NCBI GenBank assembly: GCA_900550695.1 | Contig: URTF01000009.1 | Span: 1-44,117 of the forward strand | Length of the DNA: 44,117 nt | From: an uncultured Ruminococcus sp. | GTDB lineage: Bacteria > Bacillota > Clostridia > Oscillospirales > Ruminococcaceae | Reading direction: 5' to 3' | Part shown: one piece after another, positions 8,673-17,562 of the stretch | Layout of the letters: each line of letters starts with the position of its first letter | How positions within the stretch are numbered: the first letter of the stretch is position 1 | Program-made: the position numbers and the translations under genes | The notes under the pieces: model-generated | Told to the model about the DNA's origin: nothing | What the model saw: only the letters and a program-made list of their open reading frames with translations | The model's database searches: none

Positions 8673-9230
8673 ATGTCACAGGTCACGAAACGTGCGCTCG
8701 AAACCTCGCTGAAAAATCTCCTGCTGAAAAAGCCGCTGAGCAAGATAACGATCAACGATATAACAGAGGACTGCGGCATCAGCAGAATGACGTTCTATTA
8801 TCACTTCAAAGATATTTACGACCTTGTGGAATGGTCCTGCCTTGAAGATGCAAAGATAGCTCTTGAGGGGAAAAAGACATACGAAACCTGGCAGCAGGGG
8901 CTTCTGCGGATATTCGAGGCGGTTCAGGACAACAAGCCTTTCATCATCAACGTTTACCGTTCCGTGAGCCGTGAACACGTTGAAACTTATCTCTACAAAG
9001 TGACCTATGATCTTCTTATAGACGTTGTGAACGAGAAAGCCGAGGGAAGAGCCATCCGTGAAGAGGACAAGCAGTTCATCGCCGATTTTTATAAATATGC
9101 ATTCGTCGGAGTTATGCTCAACTGGGTCAAAAATGATATGAAAGAAGACCCCCATAGGATCGCTGAACGAATGAACGTTATCATGCAGGGAAATGTCGCA
9201 GGAGCGATAGAAAAATTCAGCATTTCATGA
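8673..9230 (+). CDS. TetR/AcrR family transcriptional regulator
   Basis: A 185-residue regulator. The N-terminal HTH spans about residues 1-50, with 'SKITINDITEDCGISRMTFYYHFKDIYDL' split over helices 2-4, the classic TetR recognition region. The C-terminal ligand domain resembles the short TetR_C_8/DhaS-like class. A GGAAAGGAA site precedes the ATG. A strong terminator separates it from oleate hydratase, so they are adjacent but not clearly co-transcribed. Control of oleate hydratase by this protein, perhaps in response to a fatty acid, is a reasonable inference only. Confidence 0.88.
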   Translation: MSQVTKRALETSLKNLLLKKPLSKITINDITEDCGISRMTFYYHFKDIYDLVEWSCLEDAKIALEGKKTYETWQQGLLRIFEAVQDNKPFIINVYRSVSREHVETYLYKVTYDLLIDVVNEKAEGRAIREEDKQFIADFYKYAFVGVMLNWVKNDMKEDPHRIAERMNVIMQGNVAGAIEKFSIS

Positions 9231-9262
9231 TCTTATCAAAAGCATCGGAATGATAAAAAAAC

Positions 9263-9318
9263 AAACAGTTTTGCCGCCGTGATGAAAAACTTATCACGGC
9301 GGCAAAACTGTTTATTGT
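9263..9318 (+). terminator. Strong terminator after the TetR gene
   Basis: A perfect 21-bp stem (9263-9283 pairs with 9293-9313) around a 9-base loop, followed by TTTATT. It is unusually long for a terminator and lies about 80 bases before the oleate hydratase start. Confidence 0.85.
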
Positions 9319-9394
9319 ATATCCTGTTTGAAAATGCTAATATTATATCACAGAGAAAAACTTCAGAAAAAATAAAATTCAGGAGGTAACGTTT

Positions 9395-11170
9395 ATGTAT
9401 TATTCAAGCGGAAACTACGAGGCTTTTGCAAGACCGAAGAAACCCGAAGGCGTTGACAGCAAGTCGGCTTATATCGTCGGCAGCGGACTCGCCGCTCTCA
9501 CGGCTGCCTGCTATCTTGTGCGTGACGGTCAGATGAAGGGTGAACACGTTCACATTCTTGAAAAGGGCAGCACAGCGGGCGGTGCCTGTGACGGCTGGAG
9601 GTTTGAAAACATCGGATATGTAATGCGCGGCGGACGTGAAATGGACAACCACTTTGAAGTTATGTGGGATCTCTTCCGTTCGATACCGTCGATCGAAACG
9701 GAGGGCGTTTCCGTTCTTGACGAGTATTACTGGCTCAACAAGGCTGACCCGAACTATTCTCTTTGCCGTGCGACCGTGAACCGGGGCGAGGACGCTCACA
9801 CTGACGGAAAATTCGATATTTCCGATAAGGGCGCAATGGAGATAATGAAGCTGTTCTTCACGCCGAATGAACAGCTGCAGGATAAAAAGATCACGGATTT
9901 CTTCGATGATGAAGTCCTTGGTTCAAACTTCTGGCTCTACTGGCGCACAATGTTCGCATTTGAAAACTGGCACAGTGCGCTTGAAATGAAGCTTTATATC
10001 CAGCGTTTCATTCATCATATCGGCGGACTGCCCGACTTCAAGGCTCTTCGTTTCACAAAGTACAATCAGTATGAGTCAATGATCCTGCCAATGGTAAAAT
10101 ATCTTGAAAGCTTCGGCGTTAACTTCCACTACGGCGTTCAGGTAGTGAACGTTCAGTTCGACTGCAAGCCCGACCGCAAGCAGGCAACACGCATCGACAC
10201 TGTCTGCGGCGGAGAAAAGCAGAGCATCGACCTTACCGAAAACGACCTTGTTTTCATCACGAACGGCGGATGCGTTGAAAACTCTTCAATGGGCAGCCAG
10301 AACGAACCCGCAAAATTCGATACCGAGATCCGAGAAGGCGGCGGCTGGGATATGTGGCGCAGGATCGCTGCACAGGATCCTGCGTTCGGCAATCCCGATA
10401 AGTTCTGCGGCGACCCCGAGCTTTGCAACTGGATGAGCGCAACGGTCGAAACTCTCGATCAGCGCATCATACCTTATATCAAGAATATCTGCAAGCGTGA
10501 CCCGTTCAGCGGAAAGGTAGTAACGGGCGGCATCGTTACCGTAAAGGATTCAAGCTGGCTTTTAAGCTGGACTATCAACCGTCAGCCGCAGTTCCGTGAT
10601 CAGCCGAAGGATCACTGCCTTGTATGGGTATATGCATTGTTCAGCGATAAGCCGGGCGATTTTATCAAAAAGCCTATGCGTGAATGTACGGGCAAGGAGA
10701 TCTGTATGGAATGGCTTTATCACATCGGCGTTCCCGAGGATCAGATCGAGGATATGGCTGAACATTCCGCAAACACTGTCCCCGTTATGATGCCGTATAT
10801 CGATGCGTTCTTCATGCCGAGAGCTTACGGCGACAGGCCAAAGGTAGTTCCCGACGGCGCAGTGAACTTTGCATTCCTCGGACAGTTTGCAGAAACTCCG
10901 CGTGACACGATCTTCACCACGGAATATTCGATGCGTACAGGTATGGAGGCGGTATATACACTCCTCAACGTTGACAGAGGCGTTCCGGAGGTATGGGGAA
11001 GCGTCTATGATATCCGTGCTCTTCTCGATGCGACGGTAAAGCTCCGTGACGGCAAAAAGGCTACCGATATGGATATCGGATTTATGAAAGAGCTTGTTGT
11101 AAAGAAGCTGCTTGAAAAGATCAGGGATACCGATATTGAAAAGATTCTCAAGGAATACAATGTCATCTGA
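9395..11170 (+). CDS. ohyA: Oleate hydratase (MCRA family)
   Basis: A 591-residue FAD enzyme of the myosin-cross-reactive antigen family, which adds water to the cis-9 double bond of oleate and similar unsaturated fatty acids to form 10-hydroxy acids. The FAD-binding Rossmann motif is 'AYIVGSGLAALTAACYLV' (about 25-42). The family motif 'RGGREM' near residue 79 carries the active-site glutamate. Length and sequence fit the family throughout. AGGAGG lies before the ATG. It forms a single-gene unit bounded by terminators and preceded by a TetR gene. In gut bacteria this reaction detoxifies host and dietary unsaturated fatty acids. Confidence 0.95.
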   Translation: MYYSSGNYEAFARPKKPEGVDSKSAYIVGSGLAALTAACYLVRDGQMKGEHVHILEKGSTAGGACDGWRFENIGYVMRGGREMDNHFEVMWDLFRSIPSIETEGVSVLDEYYWLNKADPNYSLCRATVNRGEDAHTDGKFDISDKGAMEIMKLFFTPNEQLQDKKITDFFDDEVLGSNFWLYWRTMFAFENWHSALEMKLYIQRFIHHIGGLPDFKALRFTKYNQYESMILPMVKYLESFGVNFHYGVQVVNVQFDCKPDRKQATRIDTVCGGEKQSIDLTENDLVFITNGGCVENSSMGSQNEPAKFDTEIREGGGWDMWRRIAAQDPAFGNPDKFCGDPELCNWMSATVETLDQRIIPYIKNICKRDPFSGKVVTGGIVTVKDSSWLLSWTINRQPQFRDQPKDHCLVWVYALFSDKPGDFIKKPMRECTGKEICMEWLYHIGVPEDQIEDMAEHSANTVPVMMPYIDAFFMPRAYGDRPKVVPDGAVNFAFLGQFAETPRDTIFTTEYSMRTGMEAVYTLLNVDRGVPEVWGSVYDIRALLDATVKLRDGKKATDMDIGFMKELVVKKLLEKIRDTDIEKILKEYNVI

Positions 11171-11182
11171 TCCGATACTGAC

Positions 11183-11217
11183 AAAAGGGCGTTCTGTTTT
11201 AAGCGGAACGCCCTTTT
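11183..11217 (+). terminator. Terminator after oleate hydratase
   Basis: A perfect 12-bp stem (AAAAGGGCGTTC at 11183-11194 with its complement at 11206-11217), the 3' arm ending in TTTT. Confidence 0.85.
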
Positions 11218-11264
11218 CGGTTTCTTTCAAAAAATATAAGCAGGCAAAAATTAACCAAAAATTA

Positions 11265-11293
11265 TTGATTTTCGGGTAATGTTATGATATAAT
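11265..11293 (+). promoter_or_regulatory. Promoter of the diguanylate cyclase gene
   Basis: TTGATT (11265-11270), a 17-base spacer, and an extended -10 (TGA-TATAAT, 11288-11293). Transcription should begin near 11300, just before a hairpin. Confidence 0.75.
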
Positions 11294-11306
11294 ATGATAA
11301 ATCAAT

Positions 11307-11342
11307 AACAGGATATCTGCGTTTGCCTGCGGATATCCTGTT
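11307..11342 (+). promoter_or_regulatory. Leader hairpin before the diguanylate cyclase gene
   Basis: An 11-bp perfect inverted repeat (AACAGGATATC at 11307-11317, complement at 11332-11342), extendable inward by four pairs including wobbles. It lies at the predicted 5' end of the mRNA, 5-10 bases before the GGAGG site, and has no T run, so it is more likely an mRNA structure or operator than a terminator. Confidence 0.6.
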
Positions 11343-11360
11343 AACTGCGGAGGCGGTTTT

Positions 11361-13259
11361 ATGAAAAAGAGAAAGGCGGTTGCTGTCTGCGTCACAAGCT
11401 ATAACTGGGAATATGAGAGCAGGATCATCGAAGGCATCCGCAGAAAATGCGCCGCTGATGATATCGACCTGCTTGTGTTCTCAAACCTTATGACAAAGGT
11501 GGAGATAGGTTCGGACAGAGTTATCCCAAAGAACGTTATGCGCGGAGAGGTCGAGATATACAACCTTATAAATTATGATATGCTCGACGGCGTGATCGTC
11601 TTTGGCGACAATCTTCTCCTGCCCGATATCATCTTTAAGGTCAGGGAAAAGGCTGCGGAGCATGGCATACCGATACTCAATGTCAACAATCCCGAAAATG
11701 TTCTTGATTACAATGTCGTTCTGAGCGATAAAAAGGCTATGGGACTTGTCGTAGATCACCTCATTGAGGTGCACGGACTTAAAAAGATAAACTTTATCGG
11801 CGGTTTTCCGGGTAATTTCCAGACCGAAGAGCGCCTTGCCGCATACAGAAAGTCACTCGAGGCGCACGGTATCCCTTATGACGAAAAAAGAGTTGCTTAC
11901 GGCCGTTTCTGGCATTGGGCAAAGGATTGTACAAAGGAATTCCTTGATTCTGGGGATATACCCGAGGCTATCGTCTGTGCAAGCGACACAATGGCGTTCT
12001 TCTGCATGGACGAGATAAAGGCAAGGGGAATGAAGATCCCCGATGATATCGTCGTGACGGGTTTTGACGGCGTTGCTGACTGTGAAAGATATAAACCGTC
12101 CCTTACGACCGTTCGGCATGAGTATCTTAAAGCCGGGATCGAGGCTGTGAACGTCCTTGAAAGCGTATGGAGCGGAAAGGAAACACCTCGGATCGTTACA
12201 GTCGATGCAGGCATTGTTGTAAATGAATCCTGCGGCTGTGACGTCATCAAAAAGGACTATGATTCGTTCTACGATCAGTTCTATATCGAGCGTGACCACA
12301 GTCATGAATTCGATTTCCGTGCTATCGAAATGAATACAAAAATTTCTGCGGCAAAAACCTCCGAGGAACTGTTTGCGAGTGCGACTGACCTTGCCGCATT
12401 CTTCAAACTGAAGGAGCTTTATATCTGCGTCAGCGAGGACGTTGAAAAGGGCAAGGTGAAGTTTCAGCAGGATTCGGGATTTATCGGTCTTGCCGAAAGA
12501 TCTGTTTCTATGATAAAATACGGGCATGATATACCTGCGGGAACTTCCTTCGATACAAAGGACATTATCCCCGGTCAGCTCCTCGGAAGGGACGAGCCGG
12601 TATTCTTCGGGTTTGTTCCGTTCTATTTCCGCAACTGCCTTTTGGGCTATTTTGCGTTTGTTCCTCAAATGGTAGAGGGCAATGGCGAGCTTTTCCTTAC
12701 ATGGACAATGAATCTCTCCAACAACGCAGGAACTTTTTACCTTAACAAGGAGTTAAGGGACGTTGCCGATGAACTCCGGAATATAAATATGACCGATCCG
12801 CTCACTGGAATATGCAACCGCAGAGGACTGAACACCTTTGCCCCCGAAATACTTAACAGCAAAAAAGGATTTATTACTATCGTATGCGCCGATGTTGACG
12901 GTCTGAAGCCGATAAACGACACCTATGGCCACGAGGGCGGCGACAATGCCATCATCGTCACAGCGAGAGCAATAAAAAATTCGATGCCGAAGGGTGCTGT
13001 CTGCGCACGCACGGGCGGTGATGAATTCTGCGCCGTTTTCTGCAGTGAAAGCGCCGATGAAGCCGCACAGTGCATTGCCGATGTCGACAAATATCTTGAA
13101 ACATACAACGAGATGTCGGGGCTGCCGTACAAGGTCGGCTGCAGCTGCGGATACACGACAGTTCCCTGCGGAAGCGTCCTTACTATGGAGGATATGATAA
13201 AATCCGCCGACAAAAATATGTATGGCGTCAAGCGCAAAAGAAAAACTGTCAGAAGATAA
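11361..13259 (+). CDS. Diguanylate cyclase with LacI-type ligand-binding sensor
   Basis: A 632-residue cytoplasmic protein. Residues 1-290 are a LacI/GalR-like periplasmic-binding-protein domain ('FIGGFPGNFQTEERLAAYRK', 'VTGFDGVADCERYKPSLTTV') but without the DNA-binding HTH or a signal peptide. A middle region (about 300-455) follows, then a GGDEF domain from 'NMTDPLTGICNRRG' with the catalytic GGDEF intact at 552-556. No RxxD inhibitory site precedes it. It should make cyclic di-GMP in response to a ligand, probably a sugar. It has its own promoter and GGAGG site. The ligand is unknown. Confidence 0.88.
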   Translation: MKKRKAVAVCVTSYNWEYESRIIEGIRRKCAADDIDLLVFSNLMTKVEIGSDRVIPKNVMRGEVEIYNLINYDMLDGVIVFGDNLLLPDIIFKVREKAAEHGIPILNVNNPENVLDYNVVLSDKKAMGLVVDHLIEVHGLKKINFIGGFPGNFQTEERLAAYRKSLEAHGIPYDEKRVAYGRFWHWAKDCTKEFLDSGDIPEAIVCASDTMAFFCMDEIKARGMKIPDDIVVTGFDGVADCERYKPSLTTVRHEYLKAGIEAVNVLESVWSGKETPRIVTVDAGIVVNESCGCDVIKKDYDSFYDQFYIERDHSHEFDFRAIEMNTKISAAKTSEELFASATDLAAFFKLKELYICVSEDVEKGKVKFQQDSGFIGLAERSVSMIKYGHDIPAGTSFDTKDIIPGQLLGRDEPVFFGFVPFYFRNCLLGYFAFVPQMVEGNGELFLTWTMNLSNNAGTFYLNKELRDVADELRNINMTDPLTGICNRRGLNTFAPEILNSKKGFITIVCADVDGLKPINDTYGHEGGDNAIIVTARAIKNSMPKGAVCARTGGDEFCAVFCSESADEAAQCIADVDKYLETYNEMSGLPYKVGCSCGYTTVPCGSVLTMEDMIKSADKNMYGVKRKRKTVRR

Positions 13260-13355
13260 CATTTTTCATCTTTTTCAAGACCCATTTTGGCTGATATTAA
13301 CATTAAAATCAGCAGAACGGACTAAAATTCTGTAATAAAAAATATGAAAAAAGTC

Positions 13356-13384
13356 TTTTAATTTTCTGCCGTTTGTGTTATAAT
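13356..13384 (+). promoter_or_regulatory. Putative murA promoter
   Basis: TATAAT at 13379-13384 with a weak TTTTAA 17 bases upstream. The leader then holds a GGCG/CGCC hairpin (13393-13420 region) and a short GC hairpin before the start. Confidence 0.5.
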
Positions 13385-13446
13385 AAATATTGGCGTGTAG
13401 TTTCCTGAAGAAAGTTCGCCTATACATATTTATTATGATGTTATCA

Positions 13447-13468
13447 CGGGCATTTTGCCCGGTTTTAT
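13447..13468 (+). promoter_or_regulatory. Attenuator-like hairpin in the murA leader
   Basis: A 6-bp stem (CGGGCA at 13447-13452 with TGCCCG at 13456-13461) followed by GTTTTAT, 36 bases upstream of the murA start. It could be a weak terminator of the leader; no alternative fold is proven. Confidence 0.4.
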
Positions 13469-13497
13469 ATATTCGGTAAAAATGGGAGAGAAAAAAC

Positions 13498-14784
13498 TTG
13501 GAGAAGTTTGTTATAAAGGGCGGCAGGACCCTTAACGGAGAGGTTGAGATAAGCGGCGCGAAGAACGCTGCCGTTGCAATTATCCCTGCTGTTATTCTTT
13601 CGGACGAGGCTTGTATACTCGAAAATGTTCCTCAGATAAGCGATGTTTCCATCAGTCTGCGCATACTTATCGAAATGGGCGCAGATGTTAAATTTCTTGA
13701 TAAAAATACCGTAAGGATCGATGCAACGGGCATCACAGAGCCTATCGTTCCTTATGAAATGGCAAAGCACATGAGAGCGTCCTATTACTTTCTCGGAACG
13801 CTCCTCGGAAAATTCAGGCGTGCAAGAGTTGCTATGCCGGGCGGCTGCTACCTCGGCGACCGTCCTATCGACCAGCACCTCAAAGCTTTCACTGCCCTTG
13901 GTGCTGAGTGCGCACTCGATCACGGCATGATCGATATCCATGCAGAAAATCTGATCGGCTCGCAGATATATTTCGATATGGTAACTGTCGGCGCAACGAT
14001 AAATACAATGCTCGCAGCCGTAAAAGCAACGGGTATGACCGTTATCGAAAATGCGGCAAAAGAACCGCATATCGTTGACCTTGCGAACTTCCTCAACTCA
14101 ATGGGTGCGGATATTATGGGCGCAGGTACGGACGTTATCAAGATCAGGGGAGTGAAGAAGCTCAAAGGCGCAACCTATGCAATTATCCCCGACCAGATAG
14201 AAGCAGGCACATTTATGATAGCCGCTGCCGCAACAAAGGGCAATGTCCTTGTTAAGAACGTTATCCCGAAGCACCTTGAAAGCATCACGGCAAAGCTTGA
14301 AAAGATAGGCGTTACCGTTGAGGAATTCGACGATGCTGTCAGAATTTCCGTTGACGGCCCTCTCGTTAAAACGAGCATAAAGACAATGCCTCACCCCGGT
14401 TTCCCGACCGATATGCAGCCGCAGATATCGACTCTCCTTTGCCTTGCGGAGGGAACGAGCATCGTAACGGAGGGCATCTTCGACAACCGTTTCCGCTATG
14501 TCGATGAGCTTCGCCGAATGGGTGCGAATATCTCCGTTGACGGAAAGGTCGCAGTTATCGAGGGCGTTGGTTCACTTATGGGCGCACCCGTCACAGCTCC
14601 CGACCTCAGAGCAGGTGCGGCACTCGTCATCGCAGGACTTGCCGCAAAGGGCGTTACCGAAATTGAAGATATCTACCACATCGAGCGTGGATATGAATGT
14701 TTTGAAGAAAAGCTCCGCAAGCTCGGCGCAGATATCGAAAAGAAATCTTTCCCCGGAACATCGGTGAGAAAGGTAGCACTTTAA
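13498..14784 (+). CDS. murA: UDP-GlcNAc 1-carboxyvinyltransferase
   Basis: A 428-residue enzyme that transfers enolpyruvate from PEP to UDP-N-acetylglucosamine, the first committed step of peptidoglycan synthesis, in the cytoplasm. The EPSP-synthase-like fold is evident throughout: 'LNGEVEISGAKNAAVAIIPA' at the start (Lys22/Asn23 type) and 'MPGGCYLGDRPIDQH' with Cys117, the residue alkylated by fosfomycin in MurA, so the enzyme should be fosfomycin-sensitive. The start is TTG at 13498: no ATG is in place, and GGGAGAG lies 7 bases upstream. It is monocistronic, ended by a terminator before fhs. Confidence 0.95.
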   Translation: MEKFVIKGGRTLNGEVEISGAKNAAVAIIPAVILSDEACILENVPQISDVSISLRILIEMGADVKFLDKNTVRIDATGITEPIVPYEMAKHMRASYYFLGTLLGKFRRARVAMPGGCYLGDRPIDQHLKAFTALGAECALDHGMIDIHAENLIGSQIYFDMVTVGATINTMLAAVKATGMTVIENAAKEPHIVDLANFLNSMGADIMGAGTDVIKIRGVKKLKGATYAIIPDQIEAGTFMIAAAATKGNVLVKNVIPKHLESITAKLEKIGVTVEEFDDAVRISVDGPLVKTSIKTMPHPGFPTDMQPQISTLLCLAEGTSIVTEGIFDNRFRYVDELRRMGANISVDGKVAVIEGVGSLMGAPVTAPDLRAGAALVIAGLAAKGVTEIEDIYHIERGYECFEEKLRKLGADIEKKSFPGTSVRKVAL

Positions 14785-14801
14785 AATTAACAGCGAAAGA
14801 T

Positions 14802-14841
14802 AAAAGCAGAATTTTCGGACATTCCGTCATTCTGCTTTTTT
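14802..14841 (+). terminator. Terminator after murA
   Basis: A perfect 11-bp stem (AAAAGCAGAAT at 14802-14812 with its complement at 14829-14839) ending in a run of six Ts. Confidence 0.85.
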
Positions 14842-14881
14842 GATAAAATACAATTTTGGAATATTATTGGAGGATAACGAT

Positions 14882-16552
14882 ATGCTTACAGATATCGAGA
14901 TCGCACAGCAGGCAAAAATGCTCAGGATCACAGAGGTCGCAGCAAAGCTCGGCATCACAGAGGACGAGATCGAACCTTACGGACACTATAAAGCAAAGCT
15001 CTCCGAGGAGCTTTTTGAAAAGACGAAAAATAACCCCGACGGCAAGCTTATCCTTGTTACAGCTATAAATCCTACACCCGCAGGCGAGGGCAAGACGACC
15101 ATTTCGGTAGGTCTTACCGAGGCTATGGCTAAGATAGGCAAAAAGGCAGTCCTCGCACTCCGTGAACCCTCGCTCGGACCTGTTTTCGGCATCAAGGGCG
15201 GCGCAGCAGGCGGCGGATATGCTCAGGTAGTTCCAATGGAGGATATCAACCTCCACTTCACGGGTGATATGCACGCTATCACAGCCGCAAACAACCTCCT
15301 CTGCGCACTCCTCGATAACCATATGCAGCAGGGAAACGCTCTCGGCATCGACCAGAGAAGGATCATGATAGACCGCTGCCTTGATATGAACGACAGAGCA
15401 CTCAGAAACATCGTTATCGGTATGGGCGGAAAGGTCAACGGAATTCCCCGTCAGGACGGCTTCAGAATTACAGTCGCTTCCGAAGTTATGGCTATCCTTT
15501 GCCTTGCTTCCGACCTTGCAGACCTCAAACAGCGTCTTTCAAAGATACTCGTTGCGTATACATACGACGGCAAGCCCGTTTATGCTCACGACCTCGGCGC
15601 AGAGGGCGCAATGACGGCTCTCCTCAAGGACGCTGTCAAGCCGAACCTCGTTCAGACGCTTGAAAACAACCCTGCTATCATGCACGGCGGCCCGTTCGCA
15701 AATATCGCTCACGGCTGTAACTCTATACGTGCAACAAAGCTTGCTCTTAAGCTCGGCGATTATGCTATCACAGAAGCAGGCTTCGGCTCTGACCTCGGCG
15801 CAGAGAAATTCTTCGATATCAAGTGCAGATTCGGCGGACTTAAGCCGTCCTGCGTAGTTCTCGTTGCAACGATAAGAGCGCTCAAATACAATGGCGGCGT
15901 TCCAAAGACAGAGCTTACCGCAGAGAACGTTGAAGCACTCGAAAAGGGCGTTGTAAACCTCAAAACACATATTGAAAATATGCACAAGTTCGGTCTGCCC
16001 GTTGTCGTTGCCATCAACCGTTTCCACACAGATACAGATGCAGAGATCGAAGTTATAAAGAGAGTTTGTGCAGAACTCGATACTCCCGTTTCGCTCGCAG
16101 AAATTTTCGCAAAGGGCGGCGAGGGCGGCACAGACCTTGCACAGAAGGTCTGCGACACTATCGAAACAGCAGAGAACAACTTCCATTACCTCTATGACGA
16201 GAAGCTTTCTATCAAGGAAAAGCTTGATACCATTGCAAAGGAGATCTACCGTGCAGACGGAGTTATCTTCACAAAGCAGGCAGAAAAGGCTCTCAAAGAG
16301 ATCGAGGATCTCGGCTTCGGCGGAACTCCCGTATGCGTTGCAAAGACGCAGTATTCGCTCTCCGATGACCCGACAAAGCTCGGCAAGCCCGAGAATTTCG
16401 TTATCACCGTAAGAGATCTCAAACTTTCCGCAGGCGCAGGCTTCGTGGTTGCGCTCACGGGCGACATCATGATAATGCCCGGACTTCCGAAAGCTCCTGC
16501 GGCTCTTAAGATCGACTGCGATAATAACGGTAATATTTCGGGACTTTTCTAA
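14882..16552 (+). CDS. fhs: Formate-tetrahydrofolate ligase
   Basis: A 556-residue enzyme making 10-formyl-tetrahydrofolate from formate, THF and ATP, the entry of formate into one-carbon metabolism; cytoplasmic. The ATP-binding loop 'TPAGEGKTTISVGL' lies at about residues 63-76 and 'REPSLGPVFGIKGGAAGGGY' at about 97-116, both hallmarks. Length equals the usual clostridial form. The ATG at 14882 has TTGGAGGA at ideal spacing; an in-frame upstream ATG (14840) falls in the preceding terminator. Codon use is strongly biased, as expected for a highly expressed gene. No other Wood-Ljungdahl genes are nearby, so a biosynthetic role is likely. Confidence 0.96.
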   Translation: MLTDIEIAQQAKMLRITEVAAKLGITEDEIEPYGHYKAKLSEELFEKTKNNPDGKLILVTAINPTPAGEGKTTISVGLTEAMAKIGKKAVLALREPSLGPVFGIKGGAAGGGYAQVVPMEDINLHFTGDMHAITAANNLLCALLDNHMQQGNALGIDQRRIMIDRCLDMNDRALRNIVIGMGGKVNGIPRQDGFRITVASEVMAILCLASDLADLKQRLSKILVAYTYDGKPVYAHDLGAEGAMTALLKDAVKPNLVQTLENNPAIMHGGPFANIAHGCNSIRATKLALKLGDYAITEAGFGSDLGAEKFFDIKCRFGGLKPSCVVLVATIRALKYNGGVPKTELTAENVEALEKGVVNLKTHIENMHKFGLPVVVAINRFHTDTDAEIEVIKRVCAELDTPVSLAEIFAKGGEGGTDLAQKVCDTIETAENNFHYLYDEKLSIKEKLDTIAKEIYRADGVIFTKQAEKALKEIEDLGFGGTPVCVAKTQYSLSDDPTKLGKPENFVITVRDLKLSAGAGFVVALTGDIMIMPGLPKAPAALKIDCDNNGNISGLF

Positions 16553-16583
16553 TGCGTAATTCATAATGCGTAATGCGTAATTA
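16551..16583 (+). repeat. AATGCGTAAT-type interspersed repeat (copy 1)
   Basis: Three near-tandem copies of TAATGCGTAATT-like units start at the fhs stop codon. The same family recurs after the stop of glgP and near 43.05 kb, and is related to the AATTCGGAATT-type repeats after other genes. Confidence 0.75.
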
Positions 16584-16599
16584 TTGGTTGAAATATTTC

Positions 16600-16636
16600 A
16601 TCGGGCGGACTTTTATATCCGCCCGATTTTGTTTTT
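16600..16636 (+). terminator. Terminator after fhs
   Basis: A 10-bp perfect stem (ATCGGGCGGA at 16600-16609, complement at 16618-16627) and the tail TTTTGTTTTT. The stem core GGGCGGA/TCCGCCC matches the GTAGGGGCGG repeat family elsewhere in the window. Confidence 0.85.
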
Positions 16637-16647
16637 AAGGAGGTCTT

Positions 16648-17145
16648 ATGAAAAAGATAATTGTTATCGGTTCGCCGGGCGCAGGAAAAAGCTGCTTTTC
16701 ACGGGAATTATCCTCGCTGACAAGTATTAGGCTTTTCCATATAGATAATCTGTACTGGCGAGCAGACAGAACTCATATCACACATGAAGAGCTTGTGTGC
16801 AAACTGAATGAAATAATGTCCGAGGAAGAGTGGATAATAGACGGCAACTACATAAGCACTATGGAACTTAGGATAAAAGAAGCCGACACGATATTCTACT
16901 TGGACTATCCGACCGAAATTTGCATTGAGGGCATAAAAAGCCGCATTGGGAAAAAGAGAGATGATATTCCTTGGACAGAAAACGAGTTGGATAATGATTT
17001 TCTGAATTTCGTTGAAGCATTTTCGGCTGAAACAAAGCCTCAGATAGAGAGCCTTTTGGAAAAATATAATTATAAAACGCTGTACAGATTTTCCTGCAGA
17101 GATGATATGGACAAGTTTATGACAGCTGCTGTTTGCACGGAATGA
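16648..17145 (+). CDS. P-loop kinase-like protein (FlaR / topology modulation type)
   Basis: A 165-residue P-loop NTPase of the adenylate/shikimate kinase-like class often annotated as DNA topology modulation protein FlaR. Walker A is 'GSPGAGKS' (residues 8-15). 'FHIDNLYWR' and 'WIIDGNYIS' are typical of this family, and 'IFYLDYP' resembles the kinase Walker B strand. An AAGGAGG site precedes the ATG. The family's true substrate is not established and the topology name is historical. It follows the fhs terminator, so it needs its own promoter, which I do not see clearly. Confidence 0.78.
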   Translation: MKKIIVIGSPGAGKSCFSRELSSLTSIRLFHIDNLYWRADRTHITHEELVCKLNEIMSEEEWIIDGNYISTMELRIKEADTIFYLDYPTEICIEGIKSRIGKKRDDIPWTENELDNDFLNFVEAFSAETKPQIESLLEKYNYKTLYRFSCRDDMDKFMTAAVCTE

Positions 17146-17214
17146 ATCGATGATTCGTTGATACATACTGATGATGAAAAACAGGAAATTTAATTATAAG
17201 AAAGGAACACCGCT

Positions 17215-17562
17215 ATGAAAAAATGGTATGCAGAAGAATATGAATTCAATGTCGAGGTAACGGGCTTTCTCCGTGGTGATACGACCGAGCATTATTGTCG
17301 GAACGGCGAGGAGATAGGGGACAAATACACCTGTACATACGGCTGCCCCGTGAACAAGGACGGCTATGGGATATGCAGCAAGACCATGATGATGCTCTAT
17401 CCGCTCATGGAGGCCGTCAGGAGCGGCGGCGACCTCACCAATCTCGGCGGTGACGGCAAATACAGCAAGACTATCGTTTGTCCCGACGGCTGTGTTATCT
17501 TCAAGCTTATCGCAGCTCCCCTCGGAAATGAAAATTTCCACAAGGGCGGATTTTGGAGATAA
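17215..17562 (+). CDS. TIGR04076-like small protein
   Basis: A 115-residue protein with conserved-looking cysteines ('TCTYGCPVNKDGYGICSKT' around residues 37-55, plus 'VCPDGCVIF') and glycines. It resembles the TIGR04076 family of uncharacterised small proteins. AGAAAGGAA lies before the ATG. It is 69 bases downstream of the kinase-like gene with no clear terminator between, so the two may be co-transcribed. Function unknown; the cysteines might bind metal, which is inference. Confidence 0.65.
   Translation: MKKWYAEEYEFNVEVTGFLRGDTTEHYCRNGEEIGDKYTCTYGCPVNKDGYGICSKTMMMLYPLMEAVRSGGDLTNLGGDGKYSKTIVCPDGCVIFKLIAAPLGNENFHKGGFWR

Noticed and set aside
14842..14881. A riboswitch before fhs
   Set aside because: Only 40 bases lie between the murA terminator and the start, too short for a known folate or other riboswitch.
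15539..16564. A 341-codon minus-strand frame opposite fhs
   Set aside because: Cys-rich, low-complexity shadow of a highly biased gene.
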